A stretch of DNA of 64,000 bases from Leifsonia sp. 1010 (GCF_031455295.1 NZ_JAVDSL010000002.1:496001-560000), one strand, 5' to 3'. Shown: positions 18,596 to 27,959, numbered from the stretch's first letter. Notes: generated by a model from the letters alone, not told the origin. A program made the numbers and translations.

Positions 18596-19816
18596 ATGAC
18601 CACCTCCAGCATCGCCATCGTCAACGGTTACGTCGTCCCCGTCTCCCAGGAGCCGATCGAGAACGGCGTCGTCCTCGTCAAGGACGGGGTCATCGAAGCG
18701 GTCGGAAGCGCCGACGACGTGTCTGTGCCGAAGGGTGCGACGGTGGTGGATGCGGCGGGAAAATGGGTTCTGCCCGGGTTCATCGAGTCGCACGGACACG
18801 TGGGCATCCATGAGGAGGCGAACGGCCCCGCGGGTGACGACACCAACGAGATGACCACACCGAACACCGCAGCAGTTCGCGCCATCGACGCCATCAACAT
18901 CGACGATGAGGGCTTCCGGGACGCGCTGTCCGGTGGCGTGACCTCGGTGGTCGTGAAGCCCGGTTCCGGCAACCCGATCGGCGGTCAGACCGTCGCGATC
19001 AAGACCTGGGGCGGCCGGATCATCGACGAGCAGGTCATCCACGAGGCGGTGAGCGTGAAGTCGGCGCTCGGCGAGAACCCGAAGCGCGTATACGGTGCGA
19101 AGAACACGACCCCGAGCACCCGTCTCGGGGTCGCGATGATCATTCGCGAGGCGTTCATCGCCGCTCAGAACTACCGGGTGCAGCGCGAGAACGCCGAGCT
19201 CGAGGGCAAGCCGTTCGAGCGAGACCTGGCCAAGGAGACCCTGGCGCGCGTGCTGGACGGCGAGCTCGCCTGGGATCAGCACACCCACCGCCACGACGAC
19301 ATCGCCACGGCGCTGCGCCTCGCCGACGAGTTCGGCTACCGCCTGGTGGTCAACCACGGCACAGAGGCGCACAAGATCGCCGACGTGCTGGCCGAGCGCG
19401 ACATCCCGGTCATCTTCGGTCCGATGTTCACCTCGCGATCCAAGGTCGAGCTGCGCGACCGGGCGATCGCCAACCTGGCGACCCTGGCCCAGGCGGGAGT
19501 CCGCGTCGCGATCACCACGGACCACCCGGTCGTCCCGATCAACTTCCTCGTCTATCAGGCGGCCCTCGCGGTCAAGGACGGCCTGCCGCGCCAGACGGCT
19601 CTCGAGGCGCTGACGGTCAACCCGGCCGCTTTCCTCCGCCTCGACGACCGCGTCGGCTCGCTCACGCCGGGTCTCGACGGCGACGTCGTCGTCTGGTCGG
19701 GCGACCCGCTCGACGTGAACTCGCGCGCCGAGCGCGTGTACATCAGCGGCGCCGAGGTCTACCGGTTCGAAGACGGCCGCGGTCACGTGGTGGAGCGCTC
19801 CGAGCGCTTCGCCTGA
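18596..19816 (+). CDS. Amidohydrolase family protein (imidazolonepropionase-like)
   Basis: 406 residues. The metal-dependent TIM-barrel hydrolase superfamily is shown by an N-terminal beta-sandwich (VNGYVVPV...DGVIEAVG), the first metal motif HGH at residues 66-68 in GFIESHGHVG, a later histidine pair in VVNHGTEAHK, and the aspartate in AITTDHPVVP. The C-terminal strand VDLKPG-type element is present as GSLTPGLDGDVVVWSGDPLD. It is closest to the group containing imidazolonepropionase and related peptidase-like amidohydrolases, and the substrate cannot be assigned. No histidine-utilisation genes are nearby. Confidence 0.85.
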   Translation: MTTSSIAIVNGYVVPVSQEPIENGVVLVKDGVIEAVGSADDVSVPKGATVVDAAGKWVLPGFIESHGHVGIHEEANGPAGDDTNEMTTPNTAAVRAIDAINIDDEGFRDALSGGVTSVVVKPGSGNPIGGQTVAIKTWGGRIIDEQVIHEAVSVKSALGENPKRVYGAKNTTPSTRLGVAMIIREAFIAAQNYRVQRENAELEGKPFERDLAKETLARVLDGELAWDQHTHRHDDIATALRLADEFGYRLVVNHGTEAHKIADVLAERDIPVIFGPMFTSRSKVELRDRAIANLATLAQAGVRVAITTDHPVVPINFLVYQAALAVKDGLPRQTALEALTVNPAAFLRLDDRVGSLTPGLDGDVVVWSGDPLDVNSRAERVYISGAEVYRFEDGRGHVVERSERFA

Positions 19817-19888
19817 GCAGCCGGCCTGCCTGGCGTCCGGTCGTCGGTGCGTCCGGTGGCCGGACGTTCATGGGAGAATGGCCGGACG

Positions 19889-21739
19889 ATGTCACCACGA
19901 GCTCTTCAGGCCCTCGAGCCCGCCGCGACCGACCCGGCCTCCATCCGCAATTTCTGCATCATCGCGCACATCGACCACGGCAAGTCGACCCTGGCCGACC
20001 GGATGCTGCAGATCACCGGCGTGGTGTCCGACCGGGATATGCGCGCCCAGTACCTCGACCGCATGGACATCGAGCGTGAGCGCGGCATCACGATCAAGAG
20101 CCAGGCCGTGCGCATGCCGTGGCAGGTCGACGGCGACACGTTCGCGCTCAACATGATCGACACCCCGGGCCACGTCGACTTCACCTACGAGGTCTCCCGG
20201 TCCCTCGCCGCGTGCGAGGGCGCCATCCTGCTCGTCGACGCCGCCCAGGGCATCGAGGCGCAGACCCTCGCGAACCTCTACCTGGCGCTGGAGAACGACC
20301 TCACCATCGTCCCCGTGCTCAACAAGATCGACCTGCCCGCGGCCGACCCGGACAAGTACGCCCAGGAGCTGGCGAGCCTCATCGGCGGGAAGCCGGAGGA
20401 CGTGCTCCGCGTCTCCGGCAAGACCGGGATGGGCGTCGAGGCCCTCCTCGACCGCGTCGTCGCCGAGATCCCGGCCCCGGTGGGCAACGCCGACGCCCCG
20501 GCCCGCGCGATGATCTTCGACTCCGTCTACGACAGCTACCGCGGCGTCGTGACCTACGTCCGCATGGTCGACGGCAAGCTGCAGCCGCGCGAGCGCATCC
20601 AGATGATGTCCACCCGCGCCACCCACGAGATCCTCGAGATCGGCGTGTCCGCCCCGGAGCCCACCCCGTCGAAGGGTCTCGGCGTCGGCGAGGTCGGCTA
20701 CCTGATCACCGGTGTGAAGGACGTCCGCCAGTCGAAGGTCGGCGACACGATCACGACCGCGGCGAAGCCCGCCACCGATGCGCTCCCCGGCTACACCGAG
20801 CCGAAGCCCATGGTGTTCTCGGGCCTCTACCCGATCGACGGCAGCGACTACCCGGAGCTGCGCGAGGCCCTCGACAAGCTGAAGCTGTCGGATGCCGCAC
20901 TCGTCTATGAGCCCGAGACCTCTGTCGCGCTCGGTTTCGGCTTCCGCTGCGGCTTCCTCGGCCTCCTGCACCTGGAGATCATCACCGAGCGGCTGTCGCG
21001 CGAGTTCGGCCTCGACCTCATCACCACCGCCCCGAGCGTGATCTACGAGGTCACGACCGAGGACAAGAAGACCGTCACCGTGACCAACCCGAGCGAGTTC
21101 CCGGGCGGCAAGATCGAGAAGGTCGAGGAGCCTGTCGTCAAGGCGGCCATCCTCGCGCCGAAGGACTACGTCGGCGTCATCATGGAGCTCTGCCAGAGCC
21201 GCCGCGGCTCCCTGCTCGGCATGGAGTACCTCGGTGAGGACCGCGTCGAGATCCGCTACACGATGCCCCTCGGCGAGATCGTCTTCGACTTCTTCGACCA
21301 GCTGAAGTCGAAGACCGCCGGCTACGCCTCCCTCGACTACGAGCCGTTCGGCGAGCAGGAGTCCGACCTCGTCAAGGTCGACATCCTGCTGCAGGGCGAG
21401 ACGGTGGATGCCTTCAGCGCCATCGTGCACCGCGACAAGGCCTACGCCTACGGCACGATGATGGCGTCCCGTCTGCGCGAGCTCATCCCGCGCCAGCAGT
21501 TCGAGGTCCCCATCCAGGCCGCCATCGGCGCCCGCATCATCGCGCGCGAGAACATCCGCGCGATGCGCAAGGATGTTCTGGCCAAGTGCTACGGCGGTGA
21601 CATCACCCGCAAGCGCAAGCTCCTCGAGAAGCAGAAGGAGGGCAAGAAGCGCATGAAGATGGTGGGTCGCGTCGAGGTCCCCCAGGAGGCCTTCATCGCG
21701 GCGCTCTCCGGCGACACGGAGAAGAAGGACAAGAAGTAG
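19889..21739 (+). CDS. lepA: Elongation factor 4 (back-translocase LepA)
   Basis: 616 residues from the ATG at 19889 ([10 protein letters not shown]). An upstream in-frame GTG at 19847 is less likely because the start here lines up with homologues as recalled. The translational GTPase has G1 AHIDHGKST, switch [10 protein letters not shown] and [10 protein letters not shown]. The domain order is G, II, III, V and the LepA-specific C-terminal domain ending [16 protein letters not shown]. It acts on stalled or mistranslocated ribosomes. A GAGAAT sequence at 19874-19879 could be its -10 box. Confidence 0.97.
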   Translation: MSPRALQALEPAATDPASIRNFCIIAHIDHGKSTLADRMLQITGVVSDRDMRAQYLDRMDIERERGITIKSQAVRMPWQVDGDTFALNMIDTPGHVDFTYEVSRSLAACEGAILLVDAAQGIEAQTLANLYLALENDLTIVPVLNKIDLPAADPDKYAQELASLIGGKPEDVLRVSGKTGMGVEALLDRVVAEIPAPVGNADAPARAMIFDSVYDSYRGVVTYVRMVDGKLQPRERIQMMSTRATHEILEIGVSAPEPTPSKGLGVGEVGYLITGVKDVRQSKVGDTITTAAKPATDALPGYTEPKPMVFSGLYPIDGSDYPELREALDKLKLSDAALVYEPETSVALGFGFRCGFLGLLHLEIITERLSREFGLDLITTAPSVIYEVTTEDKKTVTVTNPSEFPGGKIEKVEEPVVKAAILAPKDYVGVIMELCQSRRGSLLGMEYLGEDRVEIRYTMPLGEIVFDFFDQLKSKTAGYASLDYEPFGEQESDLVKVDILLQGETVDAFSAIVHRDKAYAYGTMMASRLRELIPRQQFEVPIQAAIGARIIARENIRAMRKDVLAKCYGGDITRKRKLLEKQKEGKKRMKMVGRVEVPQEAFIAALSGDTEKKDKK

Positions 21740-21789
21740 CTTTCGTCACCGGCCGGCCTGCGAACCCCCGTTTCGCGAACCCGCTCGAC

Positions 21790-22455
21790 ATGGCGGATGA
21801 TGAATATATGCGCCGCTCGACGTTCACCGACCAACCCGTCACGTACGGGGCGGTCGGCGGCACCCAGGCGGCCGATCTGCTGTACTACCCGCCGAAGGGC
21901 TACAAGCCGCTGGAGCGCAGCATCCGGCTGGGCAGCGGGGACGAGCGGTTCGAGACCGCGGCGACCGCGCTCATGGCGTGGGGCGTGCAGAAGGGCAGCG
22001 GCATCCAGGTGACGGATGTGCGCGAGGGCACCGGCGTGCAGTACGAGGGCGTCGAGTTCGGCCCGGACGGCACGCCCGTCCGCATGCGCGAGAACCGTCC
22101 GGAGGAGGACGTGTTCGCCGACGACGGCACCCCGTTCGTCCGCAACGGCATGACTGCCGTGCTCAAAATCCCGTTCGGCCCGTTCCGCGTGTCCGCTCCG
22201 ATCCGCGTCGTCTACGTCGTCGACGAGCCTCACCGGCGCGGGTTCGCCTACGGGACGCTGCACGGGCATCCCGAGAGCGGCGAAGAGCTGTTCCTGGTCG
22301 AACAGCGCGACGACGGCACGGTCTGGTTCGTGCTCCGCGCGCTGTCGCGGCCCTCCAACGCGTTCTACCGTCTGGTCGCGCCGGTGCTGGCGATGGTCCA
22401 GCGCCGCTACACGGCGAAGTACCTGCGCGCGCTCCACCCCGTCCGGTCCGCCTGA
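21790..22455 (+). CDS. DUF1990 family protein
   Basis: 221 residues if started at ATG 21790; an internal ATG at 21808 is equally possible. It matches the DUF1990 pattern: YYPPKGYKPLERSIRLG near the N-terminus, WGVQKGSGI, VLKIPFGPFRV and YGTLHGHPESGEELFLVE. It is soluble, with no signal peptide or membrane segment. No biochemical function is established for the family. It shares its last base with the hemW start, so the two are coupled, but this arrangement does not by itself imply a haem role. Confidence 0.85.
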   Translation: MADDEYMRRSTFTDQPVTYGAVGGTQAADLLYYPPKGYKPLERSIRLGSGDERFETAATALMAWGVQKGSGIQVTDVREGTGVQYEGVEFGPDGTPVRMRENRPEEDVFADDGTPFVRNGMTAVLKIPFGPFRVSAPIRVVYVVDEPHRRGFAYGTLHGHPESGEELFLVEQRDDGTVWFVLRALSRPSNAFYRLVAPVLAMVQRRYTAKYLRALHPVRSA

Positions 22456-23690
22456 TGCCGAGCGTCCTCCCGATCGGCGACCCCGCGCCGGCCGACGGCC
22501 TGCTGCCCGCGAGCGCCGCCGACGGTGCGCACGAACGCGACTTCGGCGTCTACCTTCACGTGCCGTTCTGCCGCGTGCGGTGCGGCTACTGCGATTTCAA
22601 CACGTACACGGCGACCGAGCTCCGCGGCGTCTCGCAGTCGGACTACGCGGGTCATGCAGTGCGTGAGGTCGGATTCGCCGCCGATGCCCTGCGCGCGAGC
22701 GGCGTGTCCGACCGCACGGTGTCGACGGTGTTCTTCGGCGGCGGGACGCCGACGTTGCTTCCGCCCGGCGACCTCGCCGCGATGCTCGGCGCCGTGCGAG
22801 ACGCGTGGGGTCTCGCCGACGGCGCCGAGGTCACCACCGAGGCGAATCCGGACTCCGTGGATGCGGACGACCTGCAGCGACTCGCCGACGCCGGGTTCAC
22901 CCGGGTGTCGTTCGGGATGCAGTCCGCCGTCCCGCATGTGCTGGAGACGCTGGAGCGCACGCACGACCCTGCTCGCATCCCGCTGGTGGTCGGCTGGGCG
23001 CGTGAAGCCGGCCTGCAGGTCAGTCTCGACCTGATCTACGGGACGCCGGGGGAGTCGCTCGACGACTGGTCGCGCAGCCTCGACACCGCCCTCGCCTGTG
23101 AGCCGGACCACCTGTCCGCCTACGCGCTGATCGTCGAGCAGGGCACCAAGCTGGCTCGACAGATCCGCTCCGGGCAGGTGCCGGAGCCCGACGACGACCT
23201 CGAAGCCGACATGTACGAGCTGGCGGACACGCGCCTCTCCGACGCCGGCTACGAGTGGTACGAGGTCAGCAATTGGGCGACCGACGCATCCCACCGGTCC
23301 CGCCACAATCTCGCCTACTGGCTCGGCCACGACTGGTGGGGCATCGGACCGGGGGCGCACAGCCACGTCGGCGGCGTCCGCTGGTGGAACGTGAAGCACC
23401 CCGCGGCCTACGCACAGCGCGTGCTGGCGGGGGAGTCGCCCGCAGCGGGCCGGGAGACGCTCGACGCCGAGACCCGGCGGGTGGAGCGGGTGCTGCTGCT
23501 CTCGCGCATCCGCGACGGGCTGCGCACGGCCGAACTGGGAGAGGCGGGCCGGCACGAGGTGCCCGGTCTGATCGCCGACGGTCTGGTGGACGGAAGAGCC
23601 GCCCTCCGCGGATCGATCGTTCTGACCCTGCGGGGGCGGCTCCTGGCCGACGCGGTGGTGCGGCGGCTGCTGGCGGACGAGGCCGCCTGA
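22455..23690 (+). CDS. hemW: Radical SAM haem chaperone HemW
   Basis: 411 residues, ATG overlapping the preceding stop (TGATG). The radical SAM 4Fe-4S motif is CxxxCxxC in PFCRVRCGYCDFN (about residues 36-46). FFGGGTPTLLPP, TTEANPDS, RVSFGMQS and LDLIYGTPGES are shared by the HemN/HemW group. YEVSNWA and WWGIGPGAHS followed by a short C-terminal HemN_C domain suit HemW, which delivers haem to membrane proteins, rather than oxygen-independent coproporphyrinogen dehydrogenase. It may serve the cytochromes encoded nearby (inference). It converges on a DUF4870 gene 14 bases away. Confidence 0.92.
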   Translation: MPSVLPIGDPAPADGLLPASAADGAHERDFGVYLHVPFCRVRCGYCDFNTYTATELRGVSQSDYAGHAVREVGFAADALRASGVSDRTVSTVFFGGGTPTLLPPGDLAAMLGAVRDAWGLADGAEVTTEANPDSVDADDLQRLADAGFTRVSFGMQSAVPHVLETLERTHDPARIPLVVGWAREAGLQVSLDLIYGTPGESLDDWSRSLDTALACEPDHLSAYALIVEQGTKLARQIRSGQVPEPDDDLEADMYELADTRLSDAGYEWYEVSNWATDASHRSRHNLAYWLGHDWWGIGPGAHSHVGGVRWWNVKHPAAYAQRVLAGESPAAGRETLDAETRRVERVLLLSRIRDGLRTAELGEAGRHEVPGLIADGLVDGRAALRGSIVLTLRGRLLADAVVRRLLADEAA

Positions 23691-23704
23691 GAGATGCGTC
23701 GCGT

Positions 23705-24088
23705 CTAGCTGACGAACCGGATGGCGATCGGGTACGTGTAGTACTCGCCCTGGTTGGCCTTCACGGCCGCGATGATGCTGAACACGATGTTGAGCACCCA
23801 GGCGGCGAGGATCACGAAGATCCCGATGAAGACGATCGAGAGCAGACCGCCGACGACGTACGCGATGAAGATGGTGATCTGGAAGTTCAGCGCGGTGGCG
23901 GTGTGGGCGCGGACGAACGGCCCGCGGTCCTTCAGCACCAGGTAGCCGATGAGCGCGGGGATCCAGTTGAACAGGATGCCGCCGATCTGGACGAGCGTCG
24001 CCCAGAGCTTCTCATCGGCGGGGCTGAGCTGCTGCGCGCCGCCTCCGTAAGGCTGCTGTGGTGGCGGCGGCGGGGGTGTCGCGGACAT
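23705..24088 (-). CDS. DUF4870 domain small membrane protein A
   Basis: 127 residues. A proline-rich N-terminus (PPPPPPQQPYGGG) precedes a DUF4870 domain with about three membrane helices (WATLVQIGGILFNWIPALIGYL; TIFIAYVVGGLLSIVFIG; ILAAWVLNIVFSIIAAV) and the conserved LKDRGPFVRAHTATALNFQ. Function is unknown in the family. It is paralogous to the gene at 24216. On the minus strand a TAGGCT -10 (24134-24139) and a GAGGAGAA ribosome site (24097-24104) are seen. A 13-bp inverted repeat (24125-24137 / 24186-24198) surrounds the promoter. Confidence 0.82.
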   Translation of the reverse strand: MSATPPPPPPQQPYGGGAQQLSPADEKLWATLVQIGGILFNWIPALIGYLVLKDRGPFVRAHTATALNFQITIFIAYVVGGLLSIVFIGIFVILAAWVLNIVFSIIAAVKANQGEYYTYPIAIRFVS

Positions 24089-24124
24089 GGCGCGGTTCTC
24101 CTCAAGAGCTGGGGATGGACGTGT

Positions 24125-24198
24125 TCGGCCCCCAGCCTAGGGCGCGGGAGCGCAGGCTGAAAAGAGCCTGAACGCGCCGACGCCCGGCTGGGGGCCGA
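24125..24198. repeat. 13-bp inverted repeat between the two DUF4870 genes
   Basis: TCGGCCCCCAGCC (24125-24137) is the exact reverse complement of 24186-24198, with 48 bases between. The left arm overlaps the probable transcription start of protein A. It could be a terminator for gene B or an operator for gene A. Confidence 0.55.
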
Positions 24199-24215
24199 GT
24201 GCTGCGTGACGGGAG

Positions 24216-24728
24216 CTACTTGATGAAGCGGAAGTTCACCGGGTAGCGGTAGGTGCCTCCGCTGTTCACGCGGACGAAGCCGAGGATCGAGAACACCAGG
24301 TTGACGATGTACAGCGCCCACGGGATGAGCAGGCCGAAGAGCAGGTAGCCGATCCCGTAGGTGAAGCTGCCGATGATCACGCCGATGATCTGCGAGGCCA
24401 CCCAGGCGATGATCCACGTGATCTGCCAGTTGAGGGCCTCCTTGGCCTCCTGGTTGGTGAGGCGGCCGCGGTCCTTGAACACGAGCCAGATGATCAGCGA
24501 CGGGAGGATCCAGAGGATGCCGCCGAGATGGGCGAATGCGGCCCACTGCTTGTCCTGCGCGGCGTCGAGCGGGGCGGCGGGTGCGGCGGCGTACGGCTGC
24601 TGCCCGGCGGGCTGGCCGTACGGCTGCTGGGGAGGGACGTTGGAGTAGGGCTGCTGGGGCGGAACGCCGCCGGGCTGCTGCGGGGGGACCCCACCCGCAG
24701 GGTCGGTCGGCTGGTTCGGGTCGGTCAT
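24216..24728 (-). CDS. DUF4870 domain small membrane protein B
   Basis: 170 residues from the ATG at 24728 (MTDPNQPTDP), preceded by an AAAGGG ribosome site. Residues 1-60 are Pro/Gln/Tyr repeats (PPQQPYG-type), and the rest is a DUF4870 domain with KDRGRLTNQEAKEALNWQIT and three helices. It ends TYRYPVNFRFIK, parallel to TYPIAIRFVS in protein A, so the two genes arose by tandem duplication. Function is unknown. It is divergent from hrcA; the 160-bp gap contains the CIRCE element. A role in envelope stress is conceivable but not shown. Confidence 0.82.
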   Translation of the reverse strand: MTDPNQPTDPAGGVPPQQPGGVPPQQPYSNVPPQQPYGQPAGQQPYAAAPAAPLDAAQDKQWAAFAHLGGILWILPSLIIWLVFKDRGRLTNQEAKEALNWQITWIIAWVASQIIGVIIGSFTYGIGYLLFGLLIPWALYIVNLVFSILGFVRVNSGGTYRYPVNFRFIK

Positions 24729-24836
24729 TCGGCGGAACCCTTTCGTGATCGGCTGCGACGGTGCGTCGAACCGGTGAGCATACGGTACTGCGGCCGTGTC
24801 ACAGGCAGCAATCATCCGCGCCGCGTTTCGACGCGG

Positions 24837-24842
24837 TAGGAT
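24837..24842 (+). promoter_or_regulatory. -10 box of hrcA
   Basis: TAGGAT immediately before, and sharing one base with, the CIRCE operator, so HrcA binding would cover the transcription start. No good -35 was found. Confidence 0.55.
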
Positions 24843-24868
24843 TGGCACTCAGGAAGAGCGAGTGCTAA
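24842..24868. promoter_or_regulatory. CIRCE heat-shock operator
   Basis: TTGGCACTC-N9-GAGTGCTAA against the consensus TTAGCACTC-N9-GAGTGCTAA: one mismatch in the left arm. HrcA repressor binds this site. It lies 20 bases before the hrcA start, so hrcA-dnaJ should be autoregulated and heat inducible. Confidence 0.95.
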
Positions 24869-24888
24869 ACGGTCGACGGGAGGCGGAG

Positions 24889-25911
24889 ATGGTCTCGGAA
24901 CGCAGCCTCGAAGTGTTGCGCGTCATCGTCCAGGACTACGTGGCGTCGCGCGAGCCGGTCGGTTCGAAGAGCATCGTCGAGCGCCACTCCTTCGGAGTGT
25001 CCGCCGCGACGATCCGCAACGACATGGCGCTGCTGGAGGAAGAGGAGCTGATCGCGGCCCCGCACACGTCCTCCGGGCGCGTCCCCACCGACAAGGGCTA
25101 CCGGCTGTTCGTCGATCACCTGGCGGAGATGCGTCCGCTCACCTCGGCCCAGCGCACCGCGATCGAGACGTTCCTCGGCCAGTCGGTCGACCTCGATGAT
25201 GTGCTTTCGCGCACCGTCCGGCTGCTCTCCCAGCTGACCAACCAGGTCGCGCTGGTGCAGTATCCGTCGGTCGCGCGCTCCCGTATCCGCCACATCGAGC
25301 TGGTCGCTCTTGCCTCGCACCGCCTGCTGAGCGTGCTCATCACCGATTCCGGCGCCGTCGAGCAGCGCGTGATCGAGCTTCCCGCCGATCTGAGCGATGA
25401 GGATGTGGCCGAGATCCGCGGCGCGATCAACGGCGCGGCGGCGGGCCTGACCCTGGCGGAGGCCGCCACCCGGCTGCGCGAACTGCCCGACGCTCTCACC
25501 GAGCGCACGCGCGCCCTGGTAGAGCCCGTGGCGAGCGCACTCCTCGACCAGATCGCGGCCAACCGGCAGGAGAAGCTGGTCATGGCAGGCGCGGCGAACC
25601 TGGTGCGCACCGAGCTCGACTTCCCCGGAACCATCACCCCGGTCCTCGAGGCGATCGAGGAGCAGGTCGTCCTGCTCCGGCTGTTCGACGAGATGGCCAC
25701 CGACCAGCACGGCGTCGCCGTCAGCATCGGCCGCGAGAACGCCGGCTTCGGGCTGACGGAAGCATCCGTGCTCTCCAGCGGTTACAGTGCGGCGGGATCG
25801 GATGTGGCCCGCGTCGGGCTCCTCGGACCGCTCCGCATGGACTACTCGGGCAACATGGCCGCCGTCCGCGCGGTCGCCCGCTACCTCTCCCGGCTGCTCG
25901 GCGACCAGTAG
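24889..25911 (+). CDS. hrcA: Heat-inducible transcription repressor HrcA
   Basis: 340 residues from the ATG at 24889, preceded by GGGAGG. An in-frame upstream GTG at 24796 lies before the CIRCE element and is rejected. The N-terminal winged helix (RSLEVLRVIVQDYVASREPVG; VSAATIRNDMALLEEEELI) is followed by a GAF-like domain with SGRVPTDKGYRLFVD and the C-terminal VSIGREN and GPLRMDYS motifs. It binds CIRCE and represses chaperone genes when GroEL is free. A preceding CIRCE site supports autoregulation. dnaJ follows 57 bases later. Confidence 0.96.
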   Translation: MVSERSLEVLRVIVQDYVASREPVGSKSIVERHSFGVSAATIRNDMALLEEEELIAAPHTSSGRVPTDKGYRLFVDHLAEMRPLTSAQRTAIETFLGQSVDLDDVLSRTVRLLSQLTNQVALVQYPSVARSRIRHIELVALASHRLLSVLITDSGAVEQRVIELPADLSDEDVAEIRGAINGAAAGLTLAEAATRLRELPDALTERTRALVEPVASALLDQIAANRQEKLVMAGAANLVRTELDFPGTITPVLEAIEEQVVLLRLFDEMATDQHGVAVSIGRENAGFGLTEASVLSSGYSAAGSDVARVGLLGPLRMDYSGNMAAVRAVARYLSRLLGDQ

Positions 25912-25968
25912 GCCGCACCAGCATCCGGCGATCACCACACGCGACGAAAGAAGAAGGAACAGCCCCAC

Positions 25969-27084
25969 GTGGCCGACCACTACGAAGTCCTCGGCGTCGA
26001 GCGCGACGCCAGCCCCGACGAGATCAAGAAGGCGTACCGCCGGCTGGCGCGCGAGCTCCACCCGGACGTCAACCCCAGCGCCGAGGCGCAGGAGCGCTTC
26101 AAGCTCGTCACGCACGCCTACGACGTGCTCAGCGATCCGCAGCAGCGCCAGCAGTACGACCTGGGCGGCTCCGGCGGCTTCGGCGGAGGTGCAGGCGGCG
26201 CCGACTTCGCCGGCTTCAGCGACATCTTCGAGACGTTCTTCGGCGGAGGCGGCGGGGCGACCCGCGGACCGCGGTCCCGTCGGGAGCGCGGACAGGACGC
26301 CCTGCTGCGGGTCGAGGTCGACCTCGACGAGGTCATCTTCGGCACGCACCGCGACCTGGAGGTCGACACGGCGGTGGTCTGCGAGACCTGCAACGGCTCG
26401 TGCTGCCAGCCGGGCACGCAGCCGGTGACCTGCGACATCTGTCACGGCACCGGCAGCATCCAGCGCTCCGTCCGCTCGCTGCTCGGCAACGTGATGACGT
26501 CGAGCCCCTGCGGCACCTGCCGCGGCTACGGCACCGTCATCGCGACGCCGTGTGTGACCTGCCAGGGTCAGGGCCGCGTGCGCGCCCGCCGCACCGTGCC
26601 GGTCGACATCCCCGCGGGCGTCGACACGGGGCTGCGCCTGCAGATGCCGGGCAGCGGCGAGGCCGGCCCCGCCGGCGGCCCCAACGGCGACCTCTACCTC
26701 GAGATCAAGGTCAAGCACCACGACGTGTTCAGCCGCGACGGTGACGACCTGCTCTGCACGCTGGAGCTGTCGATGACGGATGCGATCCTCGGCACGACCG
26801 CGACCGTGAAGGCGCTTGACGGCGACATCCGGCTCGAGCTCAAGGCCGGGACGCAGTCCGCCGACATCATCACGGTCAAGGACCGCGGCATCACGCACCT
26901 CCGCGGCACCGGCCGCGGCGACCTCCGGGTCGGCATCCAGGTGGTCACTCCGACGAAGCTGGACCACAAGGAGAAGGACCTGATCAAGAAGTTCGCCGCA
27001 GCCCACAAGGGTCCGGAGCCGTCGCTGGCCCGTTTCCAGCAGGGGCTGTTCGCGAAGCTGCGCGACCGGTTCCTCAACCTCTAG
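25969..27084 (+). CDS. dnaJ: Chaperone DnaJ (type I, DnaJ2-like)
   Basis: 371 residues, GTG start with an AAGGA ribosome site about 10 bases upstream. The J domain has the HPD motif in LHPDVN (about residues 33-35), followed by a Gly/Phe-rich region ([12 protein letters not shown]) and four zinc motifs: [24 protein letters not shown] and CVTCQGQG. The first departs from CxxCxGxG by having Cys in place of the last Gly. The C-terminal substrate domains are complete. It is the co-chaperone of DnaK. Linkage to hrcA without dnaK or grpE marks it as the second actinobacterial dnaJ. Confidence 0.96.
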   Translation: MADHYEVLGVERDASPDEIKKAYRRLARELHPDVNPSAEAQERFKLVTHAYDVLSDPQQRQQYDLGGSGGFGGGAGGADFAGFSDIFETFFGGGGGATRGPRSRRERGQDALLRVEVDLDEVIFGTHRDLEVDTAVVCETCNGSCCQPGTQPVTCDICHGTGSIQRSVRSLLGNVMTSSPCGTCRGYGTVIATPCVTCQGQGRVRARRTVPVDIPAGVDTGLRLQMPGSGEAGPAGGPNGDLYLEIKVKHHDVFSRDGDDLLCTLELSMTDAILGTTATVKALDGDIRLELKAGTQSADIITVKDRGITHLRGTGRGDLRVGIQVVTPTKLDHKEKDLIKKFAAAHKGPEPSLARFQQGLFAKLRDRFLNL

Positions 27085-27090
27085 CGGGCT

Positions 27091-27819
27091 ATGGCGTCCC
27101 TCTACCTGCGCGAAGACCTCGACGACGTCGAGGTCGGCTCCCGGCTGTCGCTGACCGGCTCCGAGGCGAAGCACGCCGCGACCGTGAACCGCACGCGCCC
27201 GGGGGAGTCGGTGCTCATCGGCAACGGGCGGGGGCTCGTCGCGTCGGGCGAGGTGCTGGTCTCGACGAACACCGAGCTGACGATCGACGTCGAGTCGGTG
27301 TCGCGCGTCGAGCGCGGGGCCCCGACGATCACGCTGGTGCAGGCGCTCGCCAAGGGCGACCGGGATGAGCTCGCGATCCAGGCCGCGACGGAGTTGGGTG
27401 TGGATGCGGTGGTGCCGTGGGCGGCATCCCGCTCGGTGTCGCGCTGGGAGGGTGCGAAGGTCGCGAAGGGCCGGGAGCGCTGGGCGACGATCGTGCGGGA
27501 GGCGGCCAAGCAGTCCATCCGCGCCTGGACGCCCCAGGTCGGCGAGCTGGCGACGACCAAGCAGATCGCCGCGCTGGCGGCTTCGGCGCGGGTGCTCGTC
27601 CTCGAGCCGGATGCGACCGAGCCGCTGACCGCCGTCGAGCCCGACGGCCGCGACCTGGTCCTCGTTGTCGGTCCGGAGGGCGGGATCGCGCCGCAGGAAC
27701 TCTCCGCTTTCCGCGACGCGGGCGCCGAACTCGTGCGCCTGGGCGACACGGTGCTCCGCACCTCCACGGCCGGCCCCGCCGCCCTCGCCGTCCTCAACGC
27801 CTCCCTCCACCGCTGGTGA
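27091..27819 (+). CDS. rsmE: 16S rRNA m3U1498 methyltransferase
   Basis: 242 residues, 6 bases after dnaJ. It is a SPOUT-family enzyme. The N-terminal PUA-like RNA-binding domain (about residues 1-75, with GSEAKHAATVNRTRPGE) is followed by a knotted SAM-binding domain with LVVGPEGGIAPQEL and LGDTVLRTSTAGPAAL, the motif that carries the knot. It methylates N3 of U1498 in 16S rRNA. It is part of the hrcA-dnaJ-rsmE series common in Gram-positive bacteria. A large hairpin follows the gene. Confidence 0.94.
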   Translation: MASLYLREDLDDVEVGSRLSLTGSEAKHAATVNRTRPGESVLIGNGRGLVASGEVLVSTNTELTIDVESVSRVERGAPTITLVQALAKGDRDELAIQAATELGVDAVVPWAASRSVSRWEGAKVAKGRERWATIVREAAKQSIRAWTPQVGELATTKQIAALAASARVLVLEPDATEPLTAVEPDGRDLVLVVGPEGGIAPQELSAFRDAGAELVRLGDTVLRTSTAGPAALAVLNASLHRW

Positions 27820-27840
27820 CGCGCCCCTCACCCTCACCCG

Positions 27841-27912
27841 CCACCGTCGAGTCCGCAAACTTTGCACGCTCTGAGAGGGTTTCGTGTACAAAGTTCGCGG
27901 ACTCGACGGTGG
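27841..27912. repeat. Long imperfect palindrome between rsmE and the HIT gene
   Basis: A 16-bp perfect outer stem (27841-27856 / 27897-27912, arm CCACCGTCGAGTCCGC) continues after one mismatch into an AACTTTG/CAAAGTT stem (27858-27864 / 27889-27895). The central loop is about 12-20 bases. It could end the hrcA-dnaJ-rsmE transcript, but it lacks a T-tract and is unusually long for a terminator. Confidence 0.7.
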
Positions 27913-27959
27913 GCGGACGGCCGGCGGGAGCGACTCGGCCGAGCGTCGGAGGGGGCGAA

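Noticed and set aside
17627-19786. 719-residue version of the epimerase
   Set aside because: The upstream 425 residues are antisense to the amidohydrolase; MNILLTGATGFIG at 18508 is the natural start.
24865-27891. 1008-residue minus-strand open frame
   Set aside because: Antisense to hrcA, dnaJ and rsmE, all of which have clear family motifs on the plus strand.
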